Shown: positions 1 through 9,125, counted from the first letter of the stretch. The stretch: DNA of 64,000 nt from Deltaproteobacteria bacterium (GCA_029555025.1 JAKPTZ010000017.1:79967-143966); one strand, 5' to 3'. The notes: generated by a model not told the origin, from the letters alone. Made by a program: numbers and translations.

Positions 1-1
1 C

Positions 2-757
2 GTGGCCTGTGTCGATTTCGTTTCGTGCGGTGCCGACGAGATGTGCATTCCGTCCGAAAAGGACGGAGGCTGGCAAAAAAACGACGTCCTGGCCGCCGTC
101 AACGCCTGCGACGAAACGCTTGGCGACATCCGTTACACATCGATCTGGAGCGATTACGACGAAATCATCATCCCGCAGGAAGGCTCCATCATTTACGGCG
201 CTCGGAACATTGAACTTGAAACGCCTATGGTCGAGCACGGACTTATCTTCCTGGTTGACGAGTCCCTGAACTACATCAAGGACGCCCTGAAGAACAAGAG
301 CGGATACAACACCGACGGACCTGGATGGGACTGCATCCCGCAGTGCATCCTTCCGGATCAGGCGGAGCAGGCCGATCAGCCGGAACAGGCGGACGTTCCG
401 ACGATCCCCGAAGCGGTTGAAGTTAATGAAGGCGTGGTTGAGGAACCGTCCGGCGACGTGATTGGCGATGTCGCCTCGGACGTGACATCCAGGGATGTGG
501 AAGAGGCCGACGGCGTCATCGTTGTTCCGTACGATGCCGGCCCGAAGGATCGCGGAACCTCGGATCCCGACGACATCCTGGTCACGCGGGATCTGTCTTC
601 GCCTGCCGACGAAGGCACCCAGGTGCCCGAGCAGACGGACTCCTTGAAAGGAGGCTGTTCTTCCACGGGACATGGCAACCCGTGGTCGGCCTTGCTTGTG
701 ATTCTTTCGGCGGTCGCCATGCATGCCTGCGGTCGCCTGGTTCGACGACGCGGCTGA
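2..757 (+). CDS. C-terminal part of a secreted lipase-like alpha/beta hydrolase with a GCS-type sorting tail (5' truncated)
   Basis: The reading frame is open at the left edge, so the GTG at position 2 is probably internal. The first ~100 residues look like the end of an alpha/beta-hydrolase lipase: YTSIWSDYDEIIIP would supply the acid-loop Asp and VEHGLIFL the catalytic His, so the nucleophile Ser lies outside the window. A long Asp/Glu/Pro/Val-rich linker follows. The last ~35 residues carry GGCSS, a hydrophobic segment and a terminal RRRG. This is the tripartite form of MYXO-CTERM-like signals, implying export and C-terminal processing at the surface. The gene ends 3 bases before the stop of the convergent kce. 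The lipase assignment rests on the C-terminal motifs only; the sorting tail is clearer. Confidence 0.7.
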   Translation: MACVDFVSCGADEMCIPSEKDGGWQKNDVLAAVNACDETLGDIRYTSIWSDYDEIIIPQEGSIIYGARNIELETPMVEHGLIFLVDESLNYIKDALKNKSGYNTDGPGWDCIPQCILPDQAEQADQPEQADVPTIPEAVEVNEGVVEEPSGDVIGDVASDVTSRDVEEADGVIVVPYDAGPKDRGTSDPDDILVTRDLSSPADEGTQVPEQTDSLKGGCSSTGHGNPWSALLVILSAVAMHACGRLVRRRG

Positions 758-760
758 AGG

Positions 761-1591
761 TCAGGCTGGATTGATTGACAGTATCCGGCGTGCCTCTGCC
801 GGCGTGGCAAGCGTTACACCAGCCTGTTCGGCCATTTTCCGAACCTCTCGCACAAGTTCCCAGGAACCCTTCGCCAGCACGCCCCTGCTTATATAGCTGT
901 TGTCTTCAAGCCCAACCCTGACATGGCCGCCGCGCGCGATTGCGGCCGACGCCAGCGGCAGTTCGAAACGACCGACGCCGGCGACCATCCACGTCGAATC
1001 TGCCGGGATGATGGATCGCATGAAATCCAGGCGATCCTCGGTTCCGGTCATCGCACCCGGAACGCCAAGCACGAAATCGAAGTGCAGGGGGGCTGGAATG
1101 ACGCCTTCGCGATGCAGGCGAAGGGCATTATCGACAAACCCCGCGTCAAAGGCCTCTATCTCCATCCTGACGCCGTTTGCGACCGCCCTGGCCGCAATCT
1201 CCCGGATCATCGGGAACGTATTCTCGAAGACCTCGTCGCCGAAATTGCACGTCCCGGTCGTCAGGGTGCAGAACTCGGGCTTCAGATCCAGCGGCTGGGT
1301 TCGCTCCTGCACGGTCATGCCGACAGCGCCGCCGGTCGATGTCTGGATGATGATGTCCGGCGCGGCCTGCCTGATTGCATCAATCGCCTCGCCAAAAGTC
1401 CGGCGATCCTGGGTCGGCGACCCGTCCGGCCTTCGAACATGCAGATGTATGACGGATGCACCCTCGGCGCGACACAATTCGGCCTCGCGGGCAAGTTCCC
1501 GCGCGGTATATGGGACCGCCGGATTGTGATCCTTCATGGTCTCGGCGCCGCATATTGCCGCCGTGATTATCAACGGATCGCGTTGCCGCAT
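761..1591 (-). CDS. kce: 3-keto-5-aminohexanoate cleavage enzyme (BKACE/DUF849)
   Basis: Zn-dependent TIM-barrel enzyme that condenses 5-amino-3-oxohexanoate with acetyl-CoA to give 3-aminobutyryl-CoA and acetoacetate, a step of lysine fermentation. The 276 residues fit the family. Family features seen are ITAAICGAE near the start, SVIHLHVRRPDG (metal-binding HxH), IIIQTSTGGAVGM, a conserved Glu in RMEIEAFD and the late WMVAGVGRFELP and GLEDN segments. I chose the ATG at 1591 because GGAGG lies 7 bases upstream; a TTG at 1597 is in frame but too close to that site. The ribosome site sits in the last codons of kal, whose TGA ends at 1594, so the two are probably translationally coupled. The class also contains BKACEs with other beta-keto acid substrates, but the kal neighbour supports Kce. 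Confidence 0.9.
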   Translation of the reverse strand: MRQRDPLIITAAICGAETMKDHNPAVPYTARELAREAELCRAEGASVIHLHVRRPDGSPTQDRRTFGEAIDAIRQAAPDIIIQTSTGGAVGMTVQERTQPLDLKPEFCTLTTGTCNFGDEVFENTFPMIREIAARAVANGVRMEIEAFDAGFVDNALRLHREGVIPAPLHFDFVLGVPGAMTGTEDRLDFMRSIIPADSTWMVAGVGRFELPLASAAIARGGHVRVGLEDNSYISRGVLAKGSWELVREVRKMAEQAGVTLATPAEARRILSINPA

Positions 1592-1593
1592 GT

Positions 1594-2013
1594 TCAAACC
1601 TCCTTCGGGGCGAATCTCTGGAATTCAATCGGAACGACGCACGTTCCGGTCGCGCGGCAGACCAGAACCGGCTGCTTCAGCACGTCGGCCGCGCTCGGGG
1701 TTTCCGGATCCCTGGATGCCTCGATTACCTTGAAGGCCGAAAACTCCATGACCCTGGACGTGCGCCCGACCCTGGTTATCCGACCGCGAGCCTCGATATA
1801 GTCCCCTGCATAGACCGGGGCAAGAAATTCGACCATGTCGTAGGCCCGGAACAGGCCTTCATCGCCGTCGTGACGGATCAGGAGTTCGGTCGCCACGTCG
1901 CCGAAAAGCCCCAGCATCCTCGCCCCGTCAACAAGATTTCCACCGTAATGCGCGTCGTGCGCGCTCATGCGGAGACGAATCGTCACATCATTTGAAGAAA
2001 CATCGCCATCCAT
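1594..2013 (-). CDS. kal: 3-aminobutyryl-CoA ammonia lyase (hotdog fold)
   Basis: Hotdog-fold lyase that removes ammonia from 3-aminobutyryl-CoA to give crotonyl-CoA, the step after Kce in lysine fermentation. The 139 residues match the family length. They carry the characteristic run [20 protein letters not shown], then LFGDVATEL, a [15 protein letters not shown] segment and [13 protein letters not shown]. Start ATG at 2013. It lies immediately upstream of kce in the same direction. The earlier pathway genes (lysine 2,3-aminomutase, the 5,6-aminomutase subunits, 3,5-diaminohexanoate dehydrogenase) are not in the window. The crotonyl-CoA product could feed butyrate formation or beta-oxidation-type routes; that is inference. 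Confidence 0.9.
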   Translation of the reverse strand: MDGDVSSNDVTIRLRMSAHDAHYGGNLVDGARMLGLFGDVATELLIRHDGDEGLFRAYDMVEFLAPVYAGDYIEARGRITRVGRTSRVMEFSAFKVIEASRDPETPSAADVLKQPVLVCRATGTCVVPIEFQRFAPKEV

Positions 2014-2098
2014 CCTGAATCACCAGTTACAAGACCGGACAACAATGCCGCAAAAAGACAATCCTGCCAAGACGGTTTGACCGGTGCGGGTAAACGGA

Positions 2099-3568
2099 TC
2101 ACGGACGCGACGGAGTGGCGACACAGACGATTGAAAGCCCCAGCGGGCGCTTCGGGATTCTCTTTTCCAGGCCGAGAAGGACCGGGGAAAGAAGTTCGTA
2201 AAGGCCGAGCTGGGCCGTGGGAAGCCGCTGGCGCTTCAGGATCGGGCCGTTAATGAACCAGCCCAGCACCCCGGCCATGTTCAGCCGGAAGCTCTCTTCA
2301 ACCTTCCAGCCGGTCTTTTCAAGCAGCGCCTTCAATTCTTCCGACTCATACCTGCGGAAATGGCCCAGGTTCCTGTCCAGATCCGAATACAGGCCCTGGT
2401 AGGAAGGAACAAGCAGCAGAAGCCGGCCCTGACGGGATTCAAGAATCCTGCGCATGTTGACAAGGGCCTGCTCGTGGTCATCGACATGCTCGAGAACGTT
2501 CAGGCAAACAATGGTGTCGAACCCGTGTTCGACCATCCACGAGGGTGGCTCGGATGCGACGTCCCATGCCTCGGCCCGGAATCCCTCGAGGGCGCCGAAC
2601 TGTGCCTTCAGACGATCCACGCTGTCCGGATTGTAGTCCGTGGCCGTAACCTCGCCCCTGGCCGTCAGAAAACGCGTGATATTGCCGGTTCCGGCGCCGA
2701 CCTCCAGAATCCTGTTACCGCACCACTTCGAAATTGAATCAAAAAGGTACTGATTGAACTTCTCCAGCGCGTTCATCTTGGACAGAGTCTCCTCGACGAC
2801 GCCGCCCTTGACATAGTCGCTGTCGAACATCGAGAACCTGATGATGCTGTAAAGCGCCTCGAAACCGTCCTTCATGCCGATCTTCTTGCCTTCGGCGTAC
2901 GAACGGCCGCTGTAAGTGATGGGCACCTCGTAAATGCGGTAACGCATCTTGGCCAGCTTCGCGGTCATCTCGGGTTCGATGCCGAAGCGCTCGGACTTCA
3001 GGTTCAGTCCCTTGATCACGTCGGCCCTGAAAACCTTGTAGCAGGTTTCCATGTCCGTCAGGTTCAGGTCAGTCAGCATGTTTGAAAGGAAAGTCAGGAA
3101 CTGGTTGCCGACCGAATGCCAGAAGAGCAGTACCCGCCTGGTCTCGCCCGCAAAGCGCGACCCATAGACGACATCTGCACGACCGTCCAGAAGCGGTACC
3201 AGAAGCTTCGGATACTCGTTCGGGTCATATTCCAGATCGGCGTCCTGGATGATGACGAAGTCCCCCGACACGGCCGCGAACCCCGTCCTGAGGGCGGCAC
3301 CCTTGCCCCGATTGACCTGGTGGTAAAGCATCTTGATCGACGCTTCGCGCAACCGGGCCGACGGAACCCCCATGGAAGCCATCCTTTCCCGCCAGACATC
3401 GTTTTCAAGACTTCTTACGAGATCGGTTGTTCCGTCCTTCGAACAGTCATCGACAAGCACCAGTTCCTTGCGCATGCCCTTCAGATCGACCGAAAGAACC
3501 CTGGAAAGCAGGGTCAGAAGAGTCCTGCGCTCGTTATAGACCGGAATGACTATCGAAAGCGTGTTCAT
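2099..3568 (-). CDS. Fusion: GT2 polyprenyl-phosphate-type glycosyltransferase + SAM-dependent methyltransferase
   Basis: A 489-residue two-domain protein. Residues 1-250 are a GT-A fold of the DPM1/polyprenyl-phosphate glycosyltransferase type: SIVIPVYNE at the start, [11 protein letters not shown] near 38-48, DAD at 109-111 and DVVYGSRF near 133. No C-terminal membrane helices are visible, so it is probably a peripheral cytoplasmic enzyme. Residues ~262-489 are a class I methyltransferase with motif I EVGAGTGN at 289-296 and the CLNVLEHV motif. I chose the ATG at 3568 because GGGGGGAGT precedes it; the longer frame would overlap the PHP gene. It follows that gene by 11 bases. A lipid-linked sugar donor made here could serve the GT39-like protein at 10298-12181 (inference). 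Acceptor and methyl target are unknown. Confidence 0.85.
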   Translation of the reverse strand: MNTLSIVIPVYNERRTLLTLLSRVLSVDLKGMRKELVLVDDCSKDGTTDLVRSLENDVWRERMASMGVPSARLREASIKMLYHQVNRGKGAALRTGFAAVSGDFVIIQDADLEYDPNEYPKLLVPLLDGRADVVYGSRFAGETRRVLLFWHSVGNQFLTFLSNMLTDLNLTDMETCYKVFRADVIKGLNLKSERFGIEPEMTAKLAKMRYRIYEVPITYSGRSYAEGKKIGMKDGFEALYSIIRFSMFDSDYVKGGVVEETLSKMNALEKFNQYLFDSISKWCGNRILEVGAGTGNITRFLTARGEVTATDYNPDSVDRLKAQFGALEGFRAEAWDVASEPPSWMVEHGFDTIVCLNVLEHVDDHEQALVNMRRILESRQGRLLLLVPSYQGLYSDLDRNLGHFRRYESEELKALLEKTGWKVEESFRLNMAGVLGWFINGPILKRQRLPTAQLGLYELLSPVLLGLEKRIPKRPLGLSIVCVATPSRP

Positions 3569-3579
3569 ACTCCCCCCTT

Positions 3580-4458
3580 CTACTTCGGGCCCGCCTGACG
3601 GCGGCCGCCCTGCCCCCCCCTGTTGGGCCGCTGCTGAGGTCTGCCGCCGCCCGGTTGCCTCTGCTGACCCCTTCTCTGATCGCCTGCCTGCGGACCATGC
3701 CCCCCCGTTCTTGAAGCGGGCCGACCGCCGGGCAAATGTCCGTGCTGGGCCTCTGCCTGAGGCTGCCGCCTCTGGCCGCCACACTGATGGCCGCCCTGAT
3801 GCTCCCGGTGACCGTCATCGCCGCCATCCTCGCCGAACTGCGAGGCATCCGAAAGGAACTCGACCGCCCACAGGTCATCCCTGCCAAGCTGGGCGACCAG
3901 ATCCGCCTGTGACTGCGCGTCATCAAGTATCAGCGTCGCCGCCGAGCCGATCTCAGCCGCGCCGGCCTCGTGCCGCCCCGTGCCGCCGAACCCCTTCAGC
4001 TTCAACTGAACGACCGCGTCCTGGGCCATGTTGTTCTTCCAGGGATCGCGCCCGGCGTTGGCCACCTCGATTCCGCTGATGTCGTCAAGGTCGTATATCC
4101 CATCGGAAAATGCGGGGCCGTCGCTGCGATCGTATGGATGCGCGGCAAACATCACGCCGCCTTCGGCCTTGAAAAAGGCGACCATCTCCTCCAGGCTCCG
4201 CCCGAATGGAAGGGCAAGGCCAAGGTGGGAAACATCGGTTGGAATCCAGACGAGCCTTCCACGGGGAAGCGAGAATTCGACCCCGAAAAAGACCGCCAGG
4301 TCACCGGCAAGCTCCCTGATGCGTTCGACTGGCGGCACCGAGTCGATCCCGACCAGGCAGGCGCCGTCGAGGCCGGCACGCCGGCATGAATCAAGAACGC
4401 TTTCAATCACTTCGTCCGTCATCGACGGCGGAATGCACACATGCAGGTCAACAATCAT
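3580..4458 (-). CDS. PHP-domain-like protein with altered metal site and a Gly/Gln/Arg/His-rich tail
   Basis: Residues 1-205 resemble a PHP metal-dependent phosphoesterase: VDLH near 3-6, GVEF with Glu61, AAHPYD with His107, and GIEVANAG. Two usual metal ligands look changed. The first motif is HVC (His6, Cys8) instead of HxH, and the late GSDAH-type motif reads GTGRHE around His163. Residues ~209-292 are a disordered, basic tail rich in Gly, Gln, Arg, His and Pro, similar in composition to RNA-binding tails. It sits 42 bases downstream of leuS and 11 bases upstream of the glycosyltransferase fusion on the same strand, so co-transcription is likely. Enzymatic activity is uncertain; the tail is the distinctive part. 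Confidence 0.75.
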   Translation of the reverse strand: MIVDLHVCIPPSMTDEVIESVLDSCRRAGLDGACLVGIDSVPPVERIRELAGDLAVFFGVEFSLPRGRLVWIPTDVSHLGLALPFGRSLEEMVAFFKAEGGVMFAAHPYDRSDGPAFSDGIYDLDDISGIEVANAGRDPWKNNMAQDAVVQLKLKGFGGTGRHEAGAAEIGSAATLILDDAQSQADLVAQLGRDDLWAVEFLSDASQFGEDGGDDGHREHQGGHQCGGQRRQPQAEAQHGHLPGGRPASRTGGHGPQAGDQRRGQQRQPGGGRPQQRPNRGGQGGRRQAGPK

Positions 4459-4500
4459 CGATAAGCCCCCGGACAGCGCGAAATGCGCTGAACAATCGCG

Positions 4501-6924
4501 TCAACCGGCAACAATGTTGACCACACGGTTGCCGACGACGATAACCTTCCTCACCGTCATTCCCTGAAGATGCCTGGCCACGTTTTCGTTGCCCAGGGCC
4601 ATCTGCTTCAGGCTTTCCTGGTCTATGTCGCTTGCCGCAACGACCGTTCCGCGAACCTTTCCGTTTATCTGCACGGCCACTTCAACCGTATCCTGCACGC
4701 AAAGATCGGGATCGAATCCGGGCCACGCAACGTCAACGATGGACGGCCGATGTCCCATCCTTTCCCACAGTTCCTCGCACACGTGCGGCGCGAACGGGGA
4801 CAGCATCAGAACCATCGCCTCGGCCACCTGCCGATACTTCAGGGGCGCCTTGCCCGCTTCGTTCTGCAGGGTCATCATCTGGGCCAGCGCGGTGTTGTAC
4901 CTAATCTTCTCGATGTCCTCGGTCACCTTCCGGATGGTCTGGTGCAGAACCCTCTGCAAGTCCCTGGGCGGCGTTTCGTCCGACAACCTGTCGGAACAAT
5001 AACGCCAGATTCGGTCGATGAACCGCTTTGTCCCGACGACGCCCCGGGTAGTCCACGGCTTGACCACCTCGAGAGGACCCATGAACATCTCGTACAGGCG
5101 CATCGCGTCCGCGCCGAACTCGCGCACCACATCGTCGGGATTGACCACGTTGCCGCGCGACTTCGACATCTTCTGGCCGTCCTCGCCCAGGATCAGCCCC
5201 TGGTTGACCAGCTTCCTGAAGGGCTCCTTCGTGCTGACCGCCCCGATGTCGTACAGGAAGTGATGCCAGAACCTTGCGTACAGCAGGTGGAGCACCGCGT
5301 GCTCGGCGCCGCCCACGTACAGATCGACCGGCATCCACTTCCTTTCCTTTTCCGGATCGACCAGGCACGTGTCGTTGTGCGGATCAAGGTAACGAAGGTA
5401 ATACCAGCACGAACCGGCCCACTGCGGCATGGTGTGGGTCTCGCGGCGGCCCCTGGCGCCGTTCCGGGGATCCGTCCAGGACACCCAGTCCTCGATGGTC
5501 GCCAGCGGCGATTCCCCGGTTCCGGCGACCTCGTAAGAGGTAACCGGCGGCAGCGTTACCGGAAGTTCGTCGGCGGAAAGCGCCCTGATGGAGCCGTCTT
5601 CCATGTGTACCAGCGGGAAAGGCTCGCCCCAGTAACGCTGACGGGAGAATACCCAGTCGCGCAGGCGGTACTGGACCGAAGCCTTGCCGATGCCGCTGGC
5701 CTGGAGATCGGCGATGACCGCCGACTGCATCTGGGCCGTCGCCATGCCGGAATACCTTCCGGAATTGACGGCAACGCCGTAATCGGTGAATGCCTCTTCG
5801 CCACGTCCGTGAAGCTGGCCATCTGGCGAAACGACCTCGATGACCGGAAGGCCGAACTTCCGGGCGAACGCGTAATCCCGGTCGTCGTGTCCCGGAACTG
5901 CCATGATGGCGCCGGTGCCATAGGTCGAAAGCACGTAATCGGCAACCCAGATCGGAACCTTGTCGCCACTGACCGGATTGACCGCATACGCGCCGGTAAA
6001 CACGCCCGTCTTTTCCCTGGTCGCATCCGTTCTGTCGATATCCGACATCGAACGGGCCTTCGCCACATATTCCCCGACCGACTTCACCCTGTCTTCAGTC
6101 GTTATCTTCTGCACCAGCGGATGTTCCGGCGCAAGCACCATGAAAGTCACGCCGAAAAGGGTATCGACGCGCGTCGTGAATATCCTGAACACGTCACCGG
6201 TTCCATCGACCGTGAAATCGACCTCGGCCCCCTCTGAACGCCCGATCCAGTTCCGCTGCATCTCCTTGATGGAATCCGGCCAGTCAAGATCGTCCAGCCC
6301 ATCGAGCAGCTTGTCGGCATAGGCGGTTATCTTCAGCATCCACTGCCGCATCGGACGACGTTCGACCGGATGGCCGCCACGCTCAGACCTCCCGTCAATA
6401 ACTTCCTCGTCAGCCAGGACCGTTCCCAGGGCGGGGCAGAAATTTACGGGGATCTCGGTCTGGTAAGCCAGCCCGTGCTCAAAGAGCTTGAGGAAAATCC
6501 ACTGGGTCCATCGATAATAGGAACTGTCCGAAGTCGCGATTTCCCTTTCCCAGTCGTATCCCAGGCCGAGCATCCGTATCTGCCGCCTGAAATTGTCGAT
6601 GTTCTTCTTCGTCGTGATTTCCGGATGAATCCCCGTTTTAAGGGCATACTGCTCGGCCGGCAGGCCGAAAGAGTCCCAGCCCATCGGATGCAGGACCTCG
6701 AAACCCCTCATCCTCTTGTACCGCGCCAGTATGTCGGTCGCCGTGTATCCTTCGGGATGGCCGACGTGCAGACCGGCGCCGGACGGATAGGGAAACATGT
6801 CCAGGATATAAAACTTCGGCCGATCCGAGTCGTCATCGGCCCGAAACGTCCGATTGTCCAGCCAGAACTTCTGCCACCTGGCCTCAACTTCCGCAAAATC
6901 GTAAACACTGTCTTCAGGCGCCAT
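4501..6924 (-). CDS. leuS: Leucyl-tRNA synthetase
   Basis: Class I synthetase that charges tRNA-Leu in the cytoplasm. The 807 residues are the usual bacterial length. In order: [12 protein letters not shown] (HIGH-type ATP motif), [12 protein letters not shown], a Zn-region [13 protein letters not shown], an editing CP1 domain with [30 protein letters not shown] (KMSKS) and the C-terminal anticodon-binding segment ending with [11 protein letters not shown] chose the ATG at 6924 because AAGG lies ~9 bases upstream; a TTG at 6939 is also in frame. A perfect TATAAT box lies just upstream at 6963-6968. It is the first gene of a leftward run that continues to the PHP and glycosyltransferase genes. 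Confidence 0.97.
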   Translation of the reverse strand: MAPEDSVYDFAEVEARWQKFWLDNRTFRADDDSDRPKFYILDMFPYPSGAGLHVGHPEGYTATDILARYKRMRGFEVLHPMGWDSFGLPAEQYALKTGIHPEITTKKNIDNFRRQIRMLGLGYDWEREIATSDSSYYRWTQWIFLKLFEHGLAYQTEIPVNFCPALGTVLADEEVIDGRSERGGHPVERRPMRQWMLKITAYADKLLDGLDDLDWPDSIKEMQRNWIGRSEGAEVDFTVDGTGDVFRIFTTRVDTLFGVTFMVLAPEHPLVQKITTEDRVKSVGEYVAKARSMSDIDRTDATREKTGVFTGAYAVNPVSGDKVPIWVADYVLSTYGTGAIMAVPGHDDRDYAFARKFGLPVIEVVSPDGQLHGRGEEAFTDYGVAVNSGRYSGMATAQMQSAVIADLQASGIGKASVQYRLRDWVFSRQRYWGEPFPLVHMEDGSIRALSADELPVTLPPVTSYEVAGTGESPLATIEDWVSWTDPRNGARGRRETHTMPQWAGSCWYYLRYLDPHNDTCLVDPEKERKWMPVDLYVGGAEHAVLHLLYARFWHHFLYDIGAVSTKEPFRKLVNQGLILGEDGQKMSKSRGNVVNPDDVVREFGADAMRLYEMFMGPLEVVKPWTTRGVVGTKRFIDRIWRYCSDRLSDETPPRDLQRVLHQTIRKVTEDIEKIRYNTALAQMMTLQNEAGKAPLKYRQVAEAMVLMLSPFAPHVCEELWERMGHRPSIVDVAWPGFDPDLCVQDTVEVAVQINGKVRGTVVAASDIDQESLKQMALGNENVARHLQGMTVRKVIVVGNRVVNIVAG

Positions 6925-6962
6925 GGAATGTACCTTCAAAAAGAAAAACCGATCGCGCGGCG

Positions 6963-6968
6963 ATTATA
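6963..6968 (-). promoter_or_regulatory. -10 box (TATAAT) for leuS
   Basis: A perfect TATAAT on the minus strand, 38 bases before the chosen leuS start. I see no good -35 box at 16-18 bases, so this is a probable but incomplete sigma-70-type promoter. A TTTTTC-rich leader follows it. Confidence 0.35.
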
Positions 6969-7000
6969 AACGAAACATGCGAATTTGCCTTGTTCGGCGG

Positions 7001-7034
7001 TTCCAATCCGCCCGGCGCCGCCGGGATTTTGGAA
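7001..7034. repeat. Interrupted 34-base palindrome between two divergent genes
   Basis: TTCCAA (7001-7006) and CCCGGC (7011-7016) are mirrored by GCCGGG (7020-7025) and TTGGAA (7029-7034) around a GCC centre. It lies between the leuS -10 box and the -10 box of the rightward gene at 7154. Both arms have short unpaired stretches, and only four T follow the inner stem, so it is a poor terminator on the plus strand. It may be an operator or a cruciform-type element. Confidence 0.45.
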
Positions 7035-7073
7035 TGGATGAGCCGGACAGTCTGGATTTGTCGCGTGGATTCA

Positions 7074-7079
7074 TATACT
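7074..7079 (+). promoter_or_regulatory. -10 box (TATACT) for the secreted propeller gene
   Basis: TATACT matches the -10 consensus at five of six positions and lies 75 bases before the ATG at 7154. No convincing -35 hexamer sits 16-18 bases upstream. Confidence 0.3.
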
Positions 7080-7105
7080 TTTCTTCAGGGTCGCGCAATA
7101 ATTGT

Positions 7106-7136
7106 CAGGGGCTGACAGATTGGCGGACGGCCCCTG
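7106..7136 (+). repeat. Stem-loop in the 5' leader of the secreted propeller gene
   Basis: CAGGGGC (7106-7112) pairs with GCCCCTG (7130-7136) across a 17-base loop. It ends about 17 bases before the start codon at 7154, so it could affect translation or mRNA stability. No T-run follows it. Confidence 0.35.
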
Positions 7137-7153
7137 CTTGATGGTGGTGTGCC

Positions 7154-8959
7154 ATGAAAAAGATGCTGATGATGCTGTCCCTTGTGACTCTCCTTGTTCC
7201 AGCTGCCGCCTGGGCAGGGAACGAAACCGCGCTGACCGGACTTCCCGGCTGGTATTCCAGGGTTCCTACAGGCGCTCTGAATACGCACATGTACTTCGCG
7301 GTCGATGCCCTGGACAGCAACAATCTTTACATCGGCGGCATGAACATCGCTTCCGGAAGCATGCAGGACATATTCCTGAAAACCAAGGGACTGGCTTTCA
7401 TCAGCTATGACGCCGGCGAGGTCATAAGGGACATCGCGAACGTCATCGGCGCAGGGATGGCCGGAAGCGTCCTCAATCCGGATGAAAGCAGCATGTGCAC
7501 CATGTCGGATCTCGAATCCTGGCAGACCGAGGACGACACCGGGCACAAGACGCGATACACGTGGGCCGCGTGCGGCAACTACATCGGCCTGGCCAGGCAG
7601 ACCGGAAAATTCGACGTCAAGTTCGACGCGCCGACCATCGGCGACAAAAAGGAAACCTTCACCGTCATGCACTCGTTTGACGGAAAATCCGGCGTCATCG
7701 GAACGGCCAGCGGATCGATATACCGCTTCGAACTGTCCGATGACGAAAAGGACGTCACGTTCACCGAAGCCAGCGTTCCTTACATGGGAAACCCGGAACA
7801 CCCGGATTCAAGCCCGTCCATTGTCGCCATGCACTTCATCGACGGCAGGAACGGCTGGGTCGCCGCGACCGAGGCCGAGGTAATCGAGGTCGAGGAATAC
7901 GACCGGCCGCCGGTTGAAGAGCAGTATTACTACCGCACGCACATCCTGGTCACCTCCGATGGCGGCGGGAACTGGACAGAGGCCTCGACAATCGACATGC
8001 CGAACGAAGATCCGGTTCACACCGTATCGATGCTTTCATACACCGGACCGCTTACCTTCGAAGGGGGGTGGATCGCCCAGGAGATCGAGATGATTGACCG
8101 CGACGAGGGCTTCCTGGCCCTTTCCGCGTACGACAACACGGAACAGCAGGGCAAGGTTGCCAAACTGCTGCGCACCATCGATGGCGGAAAGAACTGGTCC
8201 GACTGCATGATCAACATGCAGGTGGGCACAATCAGTTCGATGTTCGGAGACACGCAGATATTCATCTCCGAAGTTGCTGCCATGCATTTCTGGCGCGGCC
8301 AGGACGACGTCATCAGGGGCAGGGTGGCCGCATCCGCCTTTGTCACCAAGGGCGGCAGCGGCAGCGGCGGAAACCCGCCAAAGTACTTCGCCGTGGCGAT
8401 GTTCGGCACCGAGGATGGGGGCGCGACCTGGAACAAGGCCCCGGAACTGGGGAAAGTGGAGTATGACATGATGAGCCAGTCCGCCCCGGCCTGCGCGACC
8501 GGAAGACTGTTCGACGCGGACTTCATCGACCGCTATACCGGATTCGGGGTCGGCGAGAAGGGAACCGTGTTCCGGTTCCAGCACAAATGCACCAAACAGT
8601 CCGACTGCGAATTCGGCTATTTCTGCAGCGTGGAGGAAGCGACCAAACTGCAGTGCGTCCCGTGTTCCGACATCGGCCTTACGACACACCCCGGTTCAAT
8701 CGACAAGTGCGGCGGATGGGAACCGCCTCCGGAGCCTGATCCCGATCTTGGGGGACGCGACGCCATCGAAAGAACCGACAGCGGTTCCGACTCCCAGGGA
8801 TTTTCAGATGTCATTTCAGGCAACGACTTACGCGACGAAACGGAAACCTCAGGTAGTGGTTGCAGCGGTTCCGCCGGAAAATCCGGCACGACGGGCGCCA
8901 CCCTGCTCTTGATGCTCGCACTGATTGGAATCATTCAACTTCGCCGCCGCACGACCTGA
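7154..8959 (+). CDS. Secreted YCF48/BNR-type beta-propeller protein with a GCS-type C-terminal tail
   Basis: A 601-residue exported protein. It starts with a signal peptide (MKKMLMMLSLVTLL, cleavage near AWA-GNE). The body contains Asp-box/YCF48-like elements (TSDGGGNW, TIDGGKNWSD, TEDGGATWN), each next to hydrophobic strands and GFxxGxxG-like turns, typical of a beta-propeller. A Cys-rich segment (CTKQSDCEFGYFCS, then CVPCSD) and an acidic Ser/Asp linker follow. The end has SGCSGS, a hydrophobic helix and RRRTT, matching the MYXO-CTERM layout of the tails at 2-757 and 51588-53186. Its own promoter is likely, since it diverges from leuS. A binding or scaffold role at the cell surface is inferred; no enzyme motif was seen. 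Confidence 0.8.
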   Translation: MKKMLMMLSLVTLLVPAAAWAGNETALTGLPGWYSRVPTGALNTHMYFAVDALDSNNLYIGGMNIASGSMQDIFLKTKGLAFISYDAGEVIRDIANVIGAGMAGSVLNPDESSMCTMSDLESWQTEDDTGHKTRYTWAACGNYIGLARQTGKFDVKFDAPTIGDKKETFTVMHSFDGKSGVIGTASGSIYRFELSDDEKDVTFTEASVPYMGNPEHPDSSPSIVAMHFIDGRNGWVAATEAEVIEVEEYDRPPVEEQYYYRTHILVTSDGGGNWTEASTIDMPNEDPVHTVSMLSYTGPLTFEGGWIAQEIEMIDRDEGFLALSAYDNTEQQGKVAKLLRTIDGGKNWSDCMINMQVGTISSMFGDTQIFISEVAAMHFWRGQDDVIRGRVAASAFVTKGGSGSGGNPPKYFAVAMFGTEDGGATWNKAPELGKVEYDMMSQSAPACATGRLFDADFIDRYTGFGVGEKGTVFRFQHKCTKQSDCEFGYFCSVEEATKLQCVPCSDIGLTTHPGSIDKCGGWEPPPEPDPDLGGRDAIERTDSGSDSQGFSDVISGNDLRDETETSGSGCSGSAGKSGTTGATLLLMLALIGIIQLRRRTT

Positions 8960-9006
8960 AATCGGTTGAAAAACAGGCGAAACCCCGTATTTGGATTAAG
9001 AAATCG

Positions 9007-9036
9007 TTGACATTGACACCTGTCCTGCCGCATACT
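9007..9036 (+). promoter_or_regulatory. Candidate promoter of the speD leader
   Basis: TTGACA at 9007-9012 is followed after 18 bases by CATACT (9031-9036). A second TTGACA starts at 9013. The perfect -35 boxes are convincing; the -10 is moderate. Transcription would start just before the two hairpins at 9049-9089. Confidence 0.4.
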
Positions 9037-9048
9037 GTATGCCCTTGT

Positions 9049-9095
9049 CCCCGCCTTCGCGGGGCACTCGATTCCGCCGGAGCGGAATCCGGAGG
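9049..9095 (+). promoter_or_regulatory. Tandem perfect hairpins in the speD leader with an alternative pairing that reaches a Shine-Dalgarno site
   Basis: Hairpin 1: CCCCGC (9049-9054), loop CTTC, GCGGGG (9059-9064). Hairpin 2: an 8-bp stem, GATTCCGC (9070-9077) with GCGGAATC (9082-9089), around loop CGGA. GGAGG follows at 9091-9095. A competing stem is possible: CCGGA (9077-9081) with TCCGG (9088-9092), which breaks hairpin 2 and pairs the first two bases of that GGAGG. Two mutually exclusive structures touching a ribosome site are what a translational switch needs. No T-run marks a terminator. The ligand, if any, is unknown. Confidence 0.5.
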
Positions 9096-9101
9096 TGACT
9101 T

Positions 9102-9125
9102 ATGAACCTGGGGCCGGAACGCTGA
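9102..9125 (+). CDS. Possible 7-codon leader ORF (MNLGPER) upstream of speD
   Basis: An ATG at 9102 with GGAGG 6 bases upstream opens a frame of seven codons ending in TGA. It sits between the tandem hairpins and the true speD ribosome site at 9148-9152. Its strong ribosome site contrasts with its tiny size, which is typical of regulatory leader peptides. It could also arise by chance, since it is so short. It does not share a frame with speD. Confidence 0.35.
   Translation: MNLGPER

Noticed and set aside
923..1801. 292-codon plus-strand frame over kal-kce
   Set aside because: Opposite two well-recognised enzymes; no family features.
4570..6237. 555-codon frame on the plus strand opposite leuS
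   Set aside because: It mirrors a clear leuS gene, has no ribosome site, and its Arg/His/Pro/Val-rich composition is what GC-rich antisense frames give.
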